Assembly (NCBI GenBank): GCA_019693395.1
Contig: JAAMXP010002384.1
Coordinates: 1-24,255, forward strand
From: Ettlia oleoabundans
Lineage: Eukaryota > Chlorophyta > Chlorophyceae > Chlamydomonadales
Direction: 5' to 3'
DNA: 24,255 nucleotides
Made by a program: the position numbers and the translations under genes. Shown here piece after piece: positions 8,017 through 18,750 of the stretch; position 1 is the first letter of the stretch, and the number at the start of each line of letters is the position of its first letter. Below the pieces are notes generated by a model. The model saw only the letters and a list, made by a program, of their open reading frames with translations. It was not told the DNA's origin and ran no database searches.

Positions 8017-11000
8017 TCAACCAAAAAGGTTTATATAACCGGATTGCAGGACAAAGATGAGGATCACGGCGACAGCAAACCCCAGCAGCAGCAGGCCCAG
8101 GGCGGTACGGTCCAGCACGTAAGCCAAGTATGCATCATAGTCGGCATCAATGCGCAGGCTTTCAGACCGCGTCAGCTTGTGAGTGCTTGCAGCAGCTCTG
8201 CTTTTGCTATCCCCTGGACCGCACGGACTGACAGCAGCAGCAGCCTGGCCATCATCGCCAGCGGACGCTTTCTCTCTGTCAAACGGCTCCGCAAAGTGCA
8301 CAACATGCTGGTCCCTGGCAGCAGAAGTGGGCTCCTTGTCTGGTGGGCTGTGTTGCCGCTCTGCTGCAGGCTCCCTCGCTGCCTGTGGATCCTGGGAATG
8401 TGTGCGCAGGGCTAGGTACCGGTCACGGGCTTCCCTTCTTTTAACCGCTGCAAGGCTGATTTCCCGCCAGGTTTCTACGTGATACACCTGACAATCACAA
8501 GAGGCCAGATACCAGTTTTCATGAGAGTTAGGCCTGCTGGCTGTCACTGACATGGGTAGCTGGTAAATCCTGGACGCATTGTGCCTGCACGCGTTTGTGC
8601 ATGTGTGGTGCCTGCTTGCCTGCCTGCTTGCCTACACATTGCCCACAGCTTAAAGATCAAACTCAGCTTTCTTCACTCACCAATATGGACTCCACCGCAA
8701 TCAGCGCCAGCAGCACATAGGTGGTTACCACCAGCTGCTGCGTGGGCATGACGTAGCTGCTGGCGGGCTGGCTGTCAGAGATGACAAACTGCACCGCCGC
8801 TAACGCCAGGAAGAGGGTCACAACAACGCCTGTGGCATGACATGTGCAGCCAGTTATGCTGATCATTAATCCCATGCATGGAGGCAAAGATCGGTCTGTG
8901 GTAGTGCAAAAGATACAGACCGACCTTCGGGCAGACAGGCGTGGCAGCACAACTTACCGAGCCGTGTGGCCAGCTCTTTACGGTCCAAGAAGAAAACCAC
9001 GAAACTGATGACGCCCACCATGGCCACCTACAGGGCACACAGCTTGTGCACTCTGTCTACGCCTGACGCAGCAGCCAGCTGGGCGCCGCACCATGCAGTT
9101 CCCTGCCAAGACGTGTCGCCACACCAGCTGGAGCACGGCAGCTCCAACAGGTCGGGAATTGCAGCACGCACATCCGTACCAGCCCCCATAACACCTTACC
9201 GGCAGGACCGTGTTTAAGACGTGGAACCTCCACAGACGGTGGATGCGAACCCTCACAATCACCAACGTAAGGTTGCGAGCTTCCTGCGCCAGCAGGTGGA
9301 AAGCTTGATCAGCACGCAAACAGGCCCGTACATAGATGTGTTAGAAGGTATATAAGGTATGTACTGCAGCATGCAGGCAACTGGTGTTGCCGCTTGTGCA
9401 AACACCCATGGCCCACCTGTATGCTTGTGGCACCAGGCGCACAGCCCCGCAGCAATGCTGTATCACTGTTTGTGAGGCCCAGGGGGTCCCTGGGGTTGGA
9501 GGGCAGAATGGAATTGGTCTGCATGCATGGCAGCGGGGGGGTGGGGTGGGGTGGGGGGGGTGGGGGGGGGGGGCGACGGGGACAAGAGCAGCCACATTGC
9601 TTCCTCCAGGTGCAGCTGGCATGGTGACAGTCCTCTCGCTGGAATCAGCTGGCTTCCAATGATTCCTTACAGCCTGCCCCACCTTGAACCATTCCACTGA
9701 ATCCACTTGCATCACTTGCATGGAGATGCCTTCCACGCCCCACTGGCTCACTGCATCGCCCCTGCCATAGCTGCAGCCACATGGCATGGGTTTGCATTGG
9801 CCAATGGGGCATCAGCAGCCGCCTGTCACTGGCAACAGCAGCAGCACTGTGACAGAAAGAACACTTGTGAGCCAGGCTCGAGCCGAGGAACCACCCATGC
9901 ACCACCCACCCAACGCCCACGTACGTGTAGAGTCTGGGGCTGCCGCTGCTGAGCTGCACGGTGACCCCTGGGTGATCTGGAGTGCTGGTGTCCAGGAATT
10001 CAAGAGTCAGCAGGAGATCCCAGGAGTCAAAGGGGTAGTGGGAAAGGTCCATGGGCTGCATAGAAGAAGTTAGAAGTCCATATTATACAGATTTGTTGGG
10101 CATGGGCGGGCAGCCAGGTGTGTCAGCAAGGGCCATGCATGCTGCTGTGATGCAGGTACTGCTCCATGGAATGTGCTTGTCGATGCATGCGGATGTGCAG
10201 GACTGAGGCGGACTTGAAGAAGCGGGAGCACAGCGAGGCCATAGGCCGGCCATTCATCCTGCCTGGTAGAAGACTCCGTGGACAAACTGCGTCCACAGCA
10301 CGCTGCTGTTGGGGGGTGGCAGGGCATACAGTTTGTACCCGGTAGCTCGATCCTCGGGGAAGCCGTACGCATTCCTGCATGAAGCGGTGCATGGGTGTGG
10401 GCAATTGCCTGCCAATTCTCTCCCTGCACCTGACTGTGGTCCTCATGCATGAGGGCATGAGGATGCAAAAATGCCTCCAAACCCGTGATCCCTTGATGCA
10501 AGTTGCAACAGAAAGCACAAATAGTGCGTGGCACACCTGAAGAAGAAGGTGGGCTGCCACATGTCGTCACAGCAGCTCTGAGCCCCCACCCAGTCGGTGC
10601 AGTGGTGCTCACAAGCGTAATTGCCGGCCCGCATGCGCTGAGTGAGGTTCCTCACTGTGTAGTAGGCAGATGCATCACGCCACGTGAGGTAGAACAGAAA
10701 GGCAGCCTCGTACCTGCAGGATGCTGGCAGGCGGCCGTTTTTTGCCCAAGTGATGCAACATACTTGGGCAAAAAACTCTTCATGCCAGCGAGGTTATGGC
10801 ACCCAAGAGACCCCCACTTTTTCCTTAGGCCTGCTCCCTTTTCGCCTGTAGTTTTGGTCATCCACTGCCAGCAGCCGGTCAAGGTACACAGAGAGGAACA
10901 CTTCTAAGGTGTCGTTGGCTGGGACCCCCTGACCCTTCAGCGGGCTCTCCATCTGCGCCAGGGCGGCCGGCGGCAGCACACCCAGCAGTGCTGATGCGGC

Positions 11001-11042
11001 AAGCAGCACGAGGAACTGCGCAGCTGGGAAGCAGTGGCGCAT
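8017..11042 (-). CDS. Pentameric ligand-gated ion channel subunit (Cys-loop/Pro-loop superfamily)
   Basis: A subunit of a five-subunit channel opened by an extracellular ligand. Exons: 11042-10846, 10713-10537, 10374-10263, 10055-9925, 9770-9683, 9283-9200, 9027-8958, 8829-8681, 8559-8017; 516 residues, all junctions in frame. Order: signal peptide (1-30, ending PPAALAQ); extracellular beta domain with NDTLEVFLSVYL, DDQNYRYEAAFLFYLTWRD, the W-x-P loop (MWQPTFFFRNAYG) and the signature loop QPMDLSHYPFDSW (162-174). M1 (HVLNTVLPVAMVGVISFVVF) has the conserved proline. M2 (RLGVVVTLFLALAAVQFV) has Thr 6' and Leu 9'. A linker (SDSQPASS) precedes M3 (VVTTYVLLALIAVE). A roughly 150-residue cytoplasmic loop separates M3 from M4 (ALGLLLLGFAVAVILIFVL). 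The signature loop lacks both cysteines, as in bacterial members. Introns 1 and 3 appear to be GC-AG. Ligand and ion selectivity are unknown; position -1' aligns with Thr rather than the cation-type Glu. Confidence 0.9.
8610..8633. repeat. Tandem repeat, 2 x 12 nt, in ion-channel intron 8
   Basis: GCCTGCTTGCCT occurs twice without interruption (8610-8621, 8622-8633) inside the last intron of the channel gene. Simple expansion of the pyrimidine-rich sequence common in these introns. Confidence 0.85.
9535..9573 (+). repeat. Near-pure G tract in ion-channel intron 5
   Basis: Of 39 nt, all are G except four T (9542, 9547, 9552, 9561). It lies in the longest intron of the channel gene (9284-9682). 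The coding strand is correspondingly C-rich, and the plus strand could form a G-quadruplex. Confidence 0.9.
10737..10776. repeat. Perfect inverted repeat, 15-bp arms with 10-nt loop, in ion-channel intron 1
   Basis: Arm GTTTTTTGCCCAAGT (10737-10751), loop GATGCAACAT, exact reverse complement 10762-10776. The whole element sits inside the putative GC-AG intron 10714-10845, about 24 nt from its acceptor. Confidence 0.95.
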
Positions 11043-11543
11043 GCTGCTGCACGCTCGATCTGTCGCTTCCACGGGGCGGATAGGGTTTCGGCAATGGGGT
11101 GTCGCCACTGCCCAGGTGAATCCCTCGGACGTGTGCTGGAGTTGGCTTGGGGGTTCGCCAAGGGGGTATCTAGATACCAGCTCAAAGCGAGAGGGGATTA
11201 GGTACCTGACTGCCTAGGTTCAGCAGTACGTGTCAGAGGTACACTTTGCTTGCTCGAGGCTGCCTTCTCTCGTCCCATCCTCGCTGCAACCAAGCAGCAC
11301 GAGCCCGGCTCAAGCAGGCAACCGGGTGTTTGGCCCTGCTGGACTCACGCGCTTAACTGATCCCCCACTGGGCATGACACGAGCCCACTGTTACTCATGG
11401 AGGTGTTAGGAGTCCTAAAAATGCGCTTGTGGTACAAAGGCAGCGAGAAACAAAACGCCGGTCAATCAGCGCCACAAAAAAAAGGATCATCAACAGGCAG
11501 TTGGGTCGAACCAGGACAGTTGACTAGTGCTTGTCGTGTGCGG
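11043..11543. other. Intergenic: 3' UTR of TEX2-like gene and promoter of the ion channel
   Basis: About 500 nt between two tandem minus-strand genes. It should hold the TEX2-like 3' UTR and the channel promoter. An in-frame ATG at 11108 could extend the channel by 22 residues, but the ATG at 11042 directly precedes an ideal signal peptide. I see no TGTAA or AATAAA on the minus strand and no gene-like frame. Confidence 0.5.
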
Positions 11544-14500
11544 CTACAGGGGCGCTGCCTCCTGCTGCTCCGAGCGGCCGGGACTTGGCCCAGGGCTGGC
11601 CACGCTCCGCACGCTGCCGCTCCCACTGCGTGGCAGCCCTGCCGCATTGGCTGCCCGCTGCTGCTGCATTTCCTTCACTTGGGAGGCCAGCACCTTGCCT
11701 GCAGCGTTCATCTGCTTGCTGGCGTGCTTGAAGAACTTGCCTGCACCAGGGGTCTCCAGGGATGGCAGAGATGAGCAGCCCCCCAGCAACAAACCAGGCA
11801 TGCTTGGGAGGGCTTAACCAATAAGTGTGTCATCAAACTGCGCACCCCCATGGGCTACACCAACATATGCACACATCCATGCTGCTCAAAAACAGGTCAC
11901 CGTGGCTGCTGCGGCTCTTGAATGGGGCCCACGCTCACCTGCCTGCTCCTTGAAGCTGCCCTGCTGCCGCACCCTGCGGGATTCATCCGCAAGAGCGGCA
12001 ACGCCGCCTGACGGCCTGGTCCCCTGCTGCTGCTGCCCGTGCTGCTGTGGCAGGCTAGCCTGCTGGTGCTGGTGTTGTGACGGGCTGGCCTGCTGCTGCT
12101 GCATGGGGCTAGCCTGCTCCAGCGGCTCCCTGTGCTGGTTCTGCAGTGAGCTCTGGCGCCGCAGGTAGGCCAGGCTGCGCCCCAGGGACGCGCCCACAGC
12201 CTCAGGGGTGCTGCCACCGCTACTGCGCCCAGACCCAGGGCCACCAGGCGGGCTGCCGCCGCTTTCCATGCGGGCAGATAGAGTGCGCCGCAGTGTGCTG
12301 TAGTCGGGCAGTGCGCTAGGCGGGGCCTCGCCAAAGCCGGTGTGGGCAGCTGAGGTGGTGAAATCTGGGTCCAAGCTGCGGGTGGCCGACAACCGCACCT
12401 GCAGCCCCGGTCGCTTCTGCCCTGCCTGCTGCTCACCCTCCTGCCTCGTCTTCTGCTGCTGCTGCTGCGCCTGCTGCTGGGTGCCGGCCTGGGACTGCCC
12501 CAGGCTTGCACCCAAGGGGTCAGTAGCCGCTGCTTGCCGCCGCGTCACCTGTGGCCGAGCTGGCTGCCAGGCCTGGCCTGCAAAGCGGGGTGTGGGAGCT
12601 TCCGCGCTGCCCTCCTGACTCAGGGCTGCTTCCCAGGCACTTGCACCGCCAGCAGAATCTCGACCGGGGCCGGGACGTGTTGCAGCACTGAGGCGAAAGT
12701 CGAGGGCCACAGCTGGCTCAATTGGGGCCCCATCACTGCCAACCCGGGCCCTGCCATAGCGCGGGCTGATCAGGTGACCCTCACTGCTGCCTACATCTTC
12801 AGCACCTGCAGCTGCAGCTGCCGCCTCTGCTGAGGCTGAAGGCTGACTGCTGGGAAGAGAGAAAGACGGCTCCACACTCAGCTCATCTAGCTGCGCGCTG
12901 CTGCCTGCTGTATAGCGCCGCTCAGCTATTGCGGCGGCGGTGGCGGTGACCGCAGCTACCGCCATGGCAGCAGGTGGCGGCAACGACCCCTGACGTTCAG
13001 CAAAAGATCGCTGGGTGCCAACCGCGGCGAGTTGCTCCTCAGCTTCAGCTGCAGGTGGTGGCGCAATGGACTGCGGATTCAGCCGCTGCTCTTTCAACTC
13101 GACAACACCCCTATTCTCATCCTCCTCCCGGAGACTGGCATCGGTGGCATCTGCTGGGCCAGTGGCTGGGCTGCCAGCCGCCTCCGCGTGCGCAGCAGAT
13201 GGCGGGTCCCCTGCTATTGAAGCAGCCTGAGAGGCATGATGTGACTCCACGTCACGGCCACCTCCTGTCTGAACCTCCTGCTCGTGTTGCTGACCCTGCT
13301 GCCCCTCCTCCTGTGCCTCTTCCTGACCTCGCTCCGGCTCTTGCTCCTGCTCATGTTGCTGCCCCTGCTGCTGCTGCCGCTGTCGTTGCCGCTTGGGCTG
13401 CTGCATGTACTGCCCCAGAGCAGGTAGGCTGTCTGCCACGTTAGGGTGCTCCAGGCCCAGCAGGGGGGGAAGCGGGATGTCGCCGCCGCCTGCAGCAGGG
13501 GATGCAGCACAGGTGTGATATGCACTGGCAGGGAGGGAGATGCTGCTGCTCTCACCGGCGGCATGCACTAAAAGTTGCTTTGCAGATACAGTCTGTTTTT
13601 ATAACATGTGCAGCGGAGTTGATGCACGTTCCAAACTCCCCTGTGCGACTTGTCTGCCAAAACAGTACGGGAACTGCCCTCAAAACACACACATACACAC
13701 AAGAAAGCAGGACAGGACCCTGTTGAAGCAGCACAGGCGCAGACTGGCGCATATACCCACCCACCCACCCACCCATGCCGCCCACTCACCAGGGAAGACG
13801 ATGTTCTTGGTGATGGCGGAGCGCATGCGCTGCTCAATCCAGGAGCTGACGCGAGCTATGTGGTAGCTGTATTTAAGGAACCGTCCCGCCAGCTGCAATG
13901 CGGGCAGGCGTGCAGGCAGGTCAAGCAAAAGAAAGTGGAGCGTAATCGACTCAACTGCTGCAGCTATTGCCAGGCTTGGAGCAGCCACCAGCTGCTAATG
14001 CACCCTCTCTTTGCCACACTATGCACATGATAGCTAGGAGCAATCATGTTGCTGCAAAGCCACCGCTGCAGCCACAGAAGCCCCCGAGCTCCCACCCACA
14101 ACCCCATTCACACACCCCTCGGACTCAGCACGTCTGCATGCATGCATGCATGCACATGCACGCTCACGCACACGTACACACAGGCGGCGCCCACCTCTGG
14201 TTTTGCCACAAGCTCGAGGCGGGGAGCTGCCACAAAAGCATAGAAGAGGCGGTTGCCCGGCGGCGGCGGCACCCATGCGCACATGGTGCCCTCCAGCAGG
14301 CTGAAGGTCAGGCTGAGGCGCAGAGGGATTCTGCAGGGCAAGCGGGCACAGTTTAGCAGCGGCATCAGGTGACAGTGGCGCAGGGCCGGACCCCTGTCAT
14401 GTCCAGTGCCCTTCAATGCCAAGCTAGATACAGGCCAGGGAGGAGACGCAGCGTGCACTGGAGCTGTCTGGCGAAATACCCTCATGCGGCCTGCCCAAAC

Positions 14501-17500
14501 TTGCGCTCGGCTGGATTCCCACGACACCGGTGCTCCCAGCTGCAATGGCTCCCATAGTAGCCCCCTCACCGCGAGATGTGTGCTGCGGTGCTCTCTGCCA
14601 GCTGGCGCAGCCTCTTGGCCGCCTGGTGCCTGATGCCGCCCATAAATCCCCGCCCACCGCTGCCCCCACCGGTACTGCCGCCTCCCCGGCTGCTGTCACC
14701 AGCGCTGCTGCTGCTGCCGTCGCCATCTTGCGCAAGTGCGTCTGCTGCTGCCAGTGCGGCTGCCGGGCTGTCTGGGCTGAGCGGCTCCACCAAATATTCT
14801 CCCTCCTCCCCCTCTGCCACCAGCTGTGTTGAGGCGGCCTCGTGTAGCTGCTGCTGGCCTCCCACTGCGCCGCTGCTGCCGGACCCGCCGCTCCGCTGCT
14901 TGCCCTCCGCCAGTCGGGTGAGCGCCTGGTCCAGCCGGCCCCAGGCGGCCGCATCCCTGATGTCGACCTTGGCCTCTATGGTCACCGTGAAGGCACCTGT
15001 GGGGGTTCAAGGGACGGGCAGAAAGGCCAGGCACCGGCGGCAGTGGAGAACAGCGGAAAACAAGGCACAGGAGGATCATTGCGCCATGGTGGCCAGCAAG
15101 CCTGCAAGCCAAACCCTGCACCAAGACGTGGGCTGCCTTCCCAACCCGCGGTGCAGAAGGTCCGTCTAGAACCCATCCTACAGCCACACGCCCATCACCC
15201 ATTCACCGGCGCAAACCACACTCCACCCACCCTGGTACTTCATGTCGAAAATGACTTGGGGCCAAATGGCGGCAGTTGGCTGCGGCAACGCGCGCCAGTT
15301 GCGAAGGCTGGGCGCAACACCGCCGCACTCCACGCCCACCACCTCCAGAGCCTGGATGTAGTCGGGGCGTTGCAGGCGCGACACCTGGCGCTGAATACGC
15401 GCGCGCAGGACCTCCTGCATCTCCACAAGTTGAGGAAGCAGGTTGCTACGCTGTTCCGCACATTCAGGCAGCGTTAGATCTGAGTTGGACAACATTGAGC
15501 ATCGTAGACAGCCTGACGGGGCGGTCACGTGCAGCTGATGGCAGCTGTTGCAGGTGAGAGTGGCGGCACATCAACAAGCCGAACCTGTCTGCGCTCGGCA
15601 ATGTTGCTCCCCACTGCTTCAGAGCAGGCCACTGAAACGTTTGCCCCGTGGGCAGGACATCAACAGTGTCCTTGGTTTGCTCCCTTTCATTTGCAGTACT
15701 CACAACCACCAACATGTGCATAGCATGCCTTCCAAGCCACCCTAACTGCCAGCCAGCCAGCCAGTCAGCGATTAGCCAGATTGCAATTCCCTAACAAACG
15801 CCACCCTGCCTGGCCCACCCCACCTGGAAATCTGGGCGGCGGAGCAGGTCAAAGGCGAGTCGGGCGATGAAGGCATTCACTGCATAGTCGGGGCTCAACA
15901 GCCGGGGCAGCCCCTCGGGCAGTGCAAAGGCAGACCGACCCGCGGCTGCCCGCAACGCTCCGCCAGACGCCGCCGCTGGCGATGCCCCTGCTGCTGACGC
16001 TGCGAGGGCCTCCTCGCCGGTGTAAGATTCCTGCTGCTGCTCCTGCTGGGCTGATCCCTCGAGCAGGCAAGCCTCTGGCTCTCTCAATGGGCTGCCGGGG
16101 GGCAGGGAGGGTGCGGTCATGCTTCTGATGGGACCAGGAGAGGCATCCGCCCGGCGTACTCCCTCTGCAGCACCAAGCGCCGGCCCGCCCAACTCGCCAG
16201 CAGGCACAGCAGGGCTGCTGCCCAGCAGGGGAGTGCTGAAACCGTTGCCGCCGCCAGCGGTCAATCCCCTCCCAGGGCCAAGTTCTGCGCTCACTGAGGC
16301 TGAGAGTGGCCGAGGGATGGCTCTGGGAGAGGCGGGGTTGGAGCCATGGTGGGAGCTGCTGCGGGACCGCACCACAGCCTCAGGGATGGCTGGCGGCATC
16401 TGCAGCAGGGACAGTCGAAGCAGGTGACACAAGCTGACAACAGCTCTGTTCAACTGCGGCAGACAGCTAGTACACAGTATTCCGGTGTGACTGAGCTGTT
16501 TGCTGCTAGTGCAGCTGAAGCTCTTGTGCTTGTAGCCCCTGACGACACGGTTCAGGCACGGTGAACAACCCAGCCCACCTGAACCTTGCGCGACTGCCAC
16601 CATTTGGCATCGATGAAGCTCTCCAGCGATGCCACCTCGGCAGCAGTTGGTGGTGCAGGACCCCCTACAGTCAAGCGAGCAAGCGGCATCTGCCATTCGA
16701 AGTTAATAGCAGTAGAAGGAATCGTATAAATATGGCAAGGCTGGGGTGCAGCTCCTCTCAACACAGGGGCACGAGGCAGTCAAACTTGCAGCCAGCGGCA
16801 AACCCCAGCCGCCAGATTGATGGGCGCCAGCCCTCACCTGACATCTTGACTGGTGAGGCACCTGCGCTGGGGGGCAGTGAGCTGCCCTGCACTGCCCCCG
16901 GCTGAGCAGCTGCTCCGCCGCCCACCGACTCCCCGCCATCCTGGCTGCCGCTGCCATTGCTGCCTCCGCGCCGCCGCTCACTCATCTTTCGTCGCATTGT
17001 CTGCACCTTGTTGGCCCCCCAACCCTTCCACCCCCTCTTGCCCTGCCTCTGCTCTGCACTAGCGCCCTGGGCGGAGCTTGCCAGCGCTGTTGCATCCCCT
17101 GTTGCCTGGCTGCTGCCGCCACTAGCAACACCCTCTGCACCGGCAGATGCAAGGGCACTGCTGCCAGCTGCCCCTGCCGCTGGAGGCGCCAGCTCAGGAT
17201 ACTCCAAGATAGTACGGTCCCGCATGGCCTCGCAGTACGCCCCATACATCGCTTCCACCGCCTGCAGCTTCTTAGAGTCCTGGCACCACCACCCCAGCGC
17301 ATACAGCCACTGCTGCTTTGACCCTGGGTCATCTGCAGGCAAAAGAGCCAAGGGTGCGCCAGCGCAACACAGTGACCAAACAGGCACGATGGGCCATTAC
17401 CATGCATGCCGCCAAAGCACAGATCGAGGCTACTAAGATATGATACATCTGCCTGCCTACACCACTGCAGACCTTGCTTGGACCCTCACCTGCCCACAGG

Positions 17501-18750
17501 TAGAAAGCCGGCTCCCCATCCAGCAGATTCCAGCGCGGGTGGCTGATCAGCAGTGGTGCCCGGCGAATGAACTCGCTTCGCCCCTTGAGCCCGTCAGCCA
17601 CCAGTTCCAGGGTGCAGCCATCCAGGGGGATGCCCACCTTGGCAGCTGGAGCAGCAGAAGAGGAATCAGGGCCTGCTGCTGGTGCTGCCGCCGGGGGCGA
17701 TGCCATCAATTTCTTTGTGGCCTCGCTGCTTCTATTGGCAGCGCCAGGCTTGGCCTGCTTGCCCTGGCTCTGCTGCCCTGGTGCAGCAACACTGCCGCCG
17801 CGCCCTGGCGAGGGCGGCTTTGTGCATGGTGGCGGCATGATGGGGCGTAGCACAAGCGTGCCTTGTGCAAGTGTTGCCTCCCAAGCCTTGAAGTCGCCCT
17901 GGTTGGGGTCGCTGGTGGGCGGCCAGTTGCCCACGGTCTCTGTGCGTTGCCAGAGGGAGGCAGGCAAGGTGTACACAATGCCGCTGAACTCGCCGCTTAC
18001 TGCAGTTGCATGAGGCAGGGTAGGTCCCGGCGCCGTGGCTGTGCTGCCGCTGGCGTGCAATGCAGCGGCGCAGCGCCGCAGGTACCTGGGTGGCTGCAGC
18101 TGTGCTGCTGCATGGAGCTGCGGGCTCCCGGGCTTGGGATGGGTGAGCCGATAGAACGTAAAGGCCTGTGGCAGCGGAAACTGATTCTGACGATGAATAG
18201 ACAGGAGGCAGAAGAACCACCCGTTCCACCATGCAGCGCAAGTCAGCATGTATCGTCAGCAGGCAACGCTTCATGCAGGACCCGTTCAACGCTGTAATAA
18301 CAAGCTGGGATGGACAAACAAGTGTAAAGCAGCTGTGATCCCACCAGGGCCGCAGCTGCGCCCAGCAATCCCAGCAGCACGCCCGCCAGCAGCGTCAGCG
18401 CCGAGGCCAGAAACCCGGTTGAGAAGAGTACCGACGGCAGTGATTGCAGCAAATACACTCCACAGGCGATTCTGAAAATGCAAGGTGACAGAACAGAAGC
18501 GTTTGTGCCACCTGCGCTGCTGCAGGTGTGCTTTTGACGTGCTGTAACCGGACCAGGCGCCAGCTCCCGCCCCACCGATCTCGCTATGTCAAAAACCCTA
18601 CTCTGCACCAGCATGACTACAACAGACATTCCGTCCTGATTGTTCGACTCACCCCAGCACCAACAAGCAGCCCGTCTCGAGCGCAGCCTGCTGGCGAGGG
18701 TGGGGAAACTGGGCGGTTGGCTGGGCAGCCCCGACAGATGCCGTGGACAT
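11544..18750 (-). CDS. TEX2: TEX2/NVJ2-type SMP-domain lipid-transfer protein
   Basis: SMP proteins carry glycerolipids or sphingolipids between ER and partner membranes at contact sites. Exons: 18750-18653, 18471-18345, 18186-17490, 17332-16838, 16664-16579, 16399-15824, 15414-15231, 14996-14570, 14330-14195, 13892-13790, 13489-11939, 11740-11544; 1558 residues. The N-terminus has one or two membrane helices (GCLLVLGIACGVYLL; LTLLAGVLLGLLGAAAAL). A PH-like region follows (about 140-340) with CTLELVADGLKG, EPAFYLWADDPGSKQQWLYA and LGWW. The SMP domain (about 675-990) starts NAFIARLAFDLLRRPDFQEV, continues RPDYIQALEVVGVECGG, FDMKYQGAFTVTIEAKVDI and LRLSLTFSLLEG, and ends AITKNIVFPGGGDIPLP, like animal TEX2. 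A Ser/Gly-rich insert of about 100 residues splits the SMP domain. The tail is a 516-codon Gln/Ala/Ser-rich exon plus a short basic end (GKFFKHASKQM). The donor after exon 2 is uncertain: 18345 is used here, 18282 also keeps frame. All introns are GT-AG. Confidence 0.88.
13755..13774 (+). repeat. (ACCC)5 microsatellite in a TEX2-like intron
   Basis: Five uninterrupted ACCC units within intron 13490-13789. On the gene strand this is GGGT repeats just inside the intron, 15 nt after the donor. Similar GGGT runs lie at the window edges (1-14 and 24240-24255), also within introns. Confidence 0.9.
14135..14184 (+). repeat. (TGCA)5 and CA-rich simple repeat in a TEX2-like intron
   Basis: Five TGCA units (14135-14154) run into a CA/CG-alternating stretch ending at about 14184, all inside intron 13893-14194. 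Low-complexity sequence, self-complementary in the TGCA part. Confidence 0.9.
15749..15764 (+). repeat. (CCAG)4 simple repeat in a TEX2-like intron
   Basis: Four CCAG units inside intron 15415-15823, near the exon carrying the start of the SMP domain. Confidence 0.85.

Noticed and set aside
7957..8415. 152-codon plus-strand open frame
   Set aside because: It lies antisense to the last exon of the ion channel, whose M4 helix and frame are clear; it has no domain.
10737..10776. Bacterial-type terminator
   Set aside because: The T run begins the stem instead of following it, the surrounding sequence is eukaryotic with introns, and the element lies inside an intron.
11886..13568. A 560-codon minus-strand open frame as a stand-alone gene
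   Set aside because: Its ATG lies in an intron. The true exon begins at 13489, where the join to the preceding SMP exon restores NIVFPGGGDIPLP, and ends at 11939 with a splice to the final exon.
14576..15169. 197-codon plus-strand open frame rich in Ala/Ser/Pro
   Set aside because: It is antisense to the SMP-domain exon of the TEX2-like gene, and its composition follows from the Gly/Ser/Ala-rich codons opposite.
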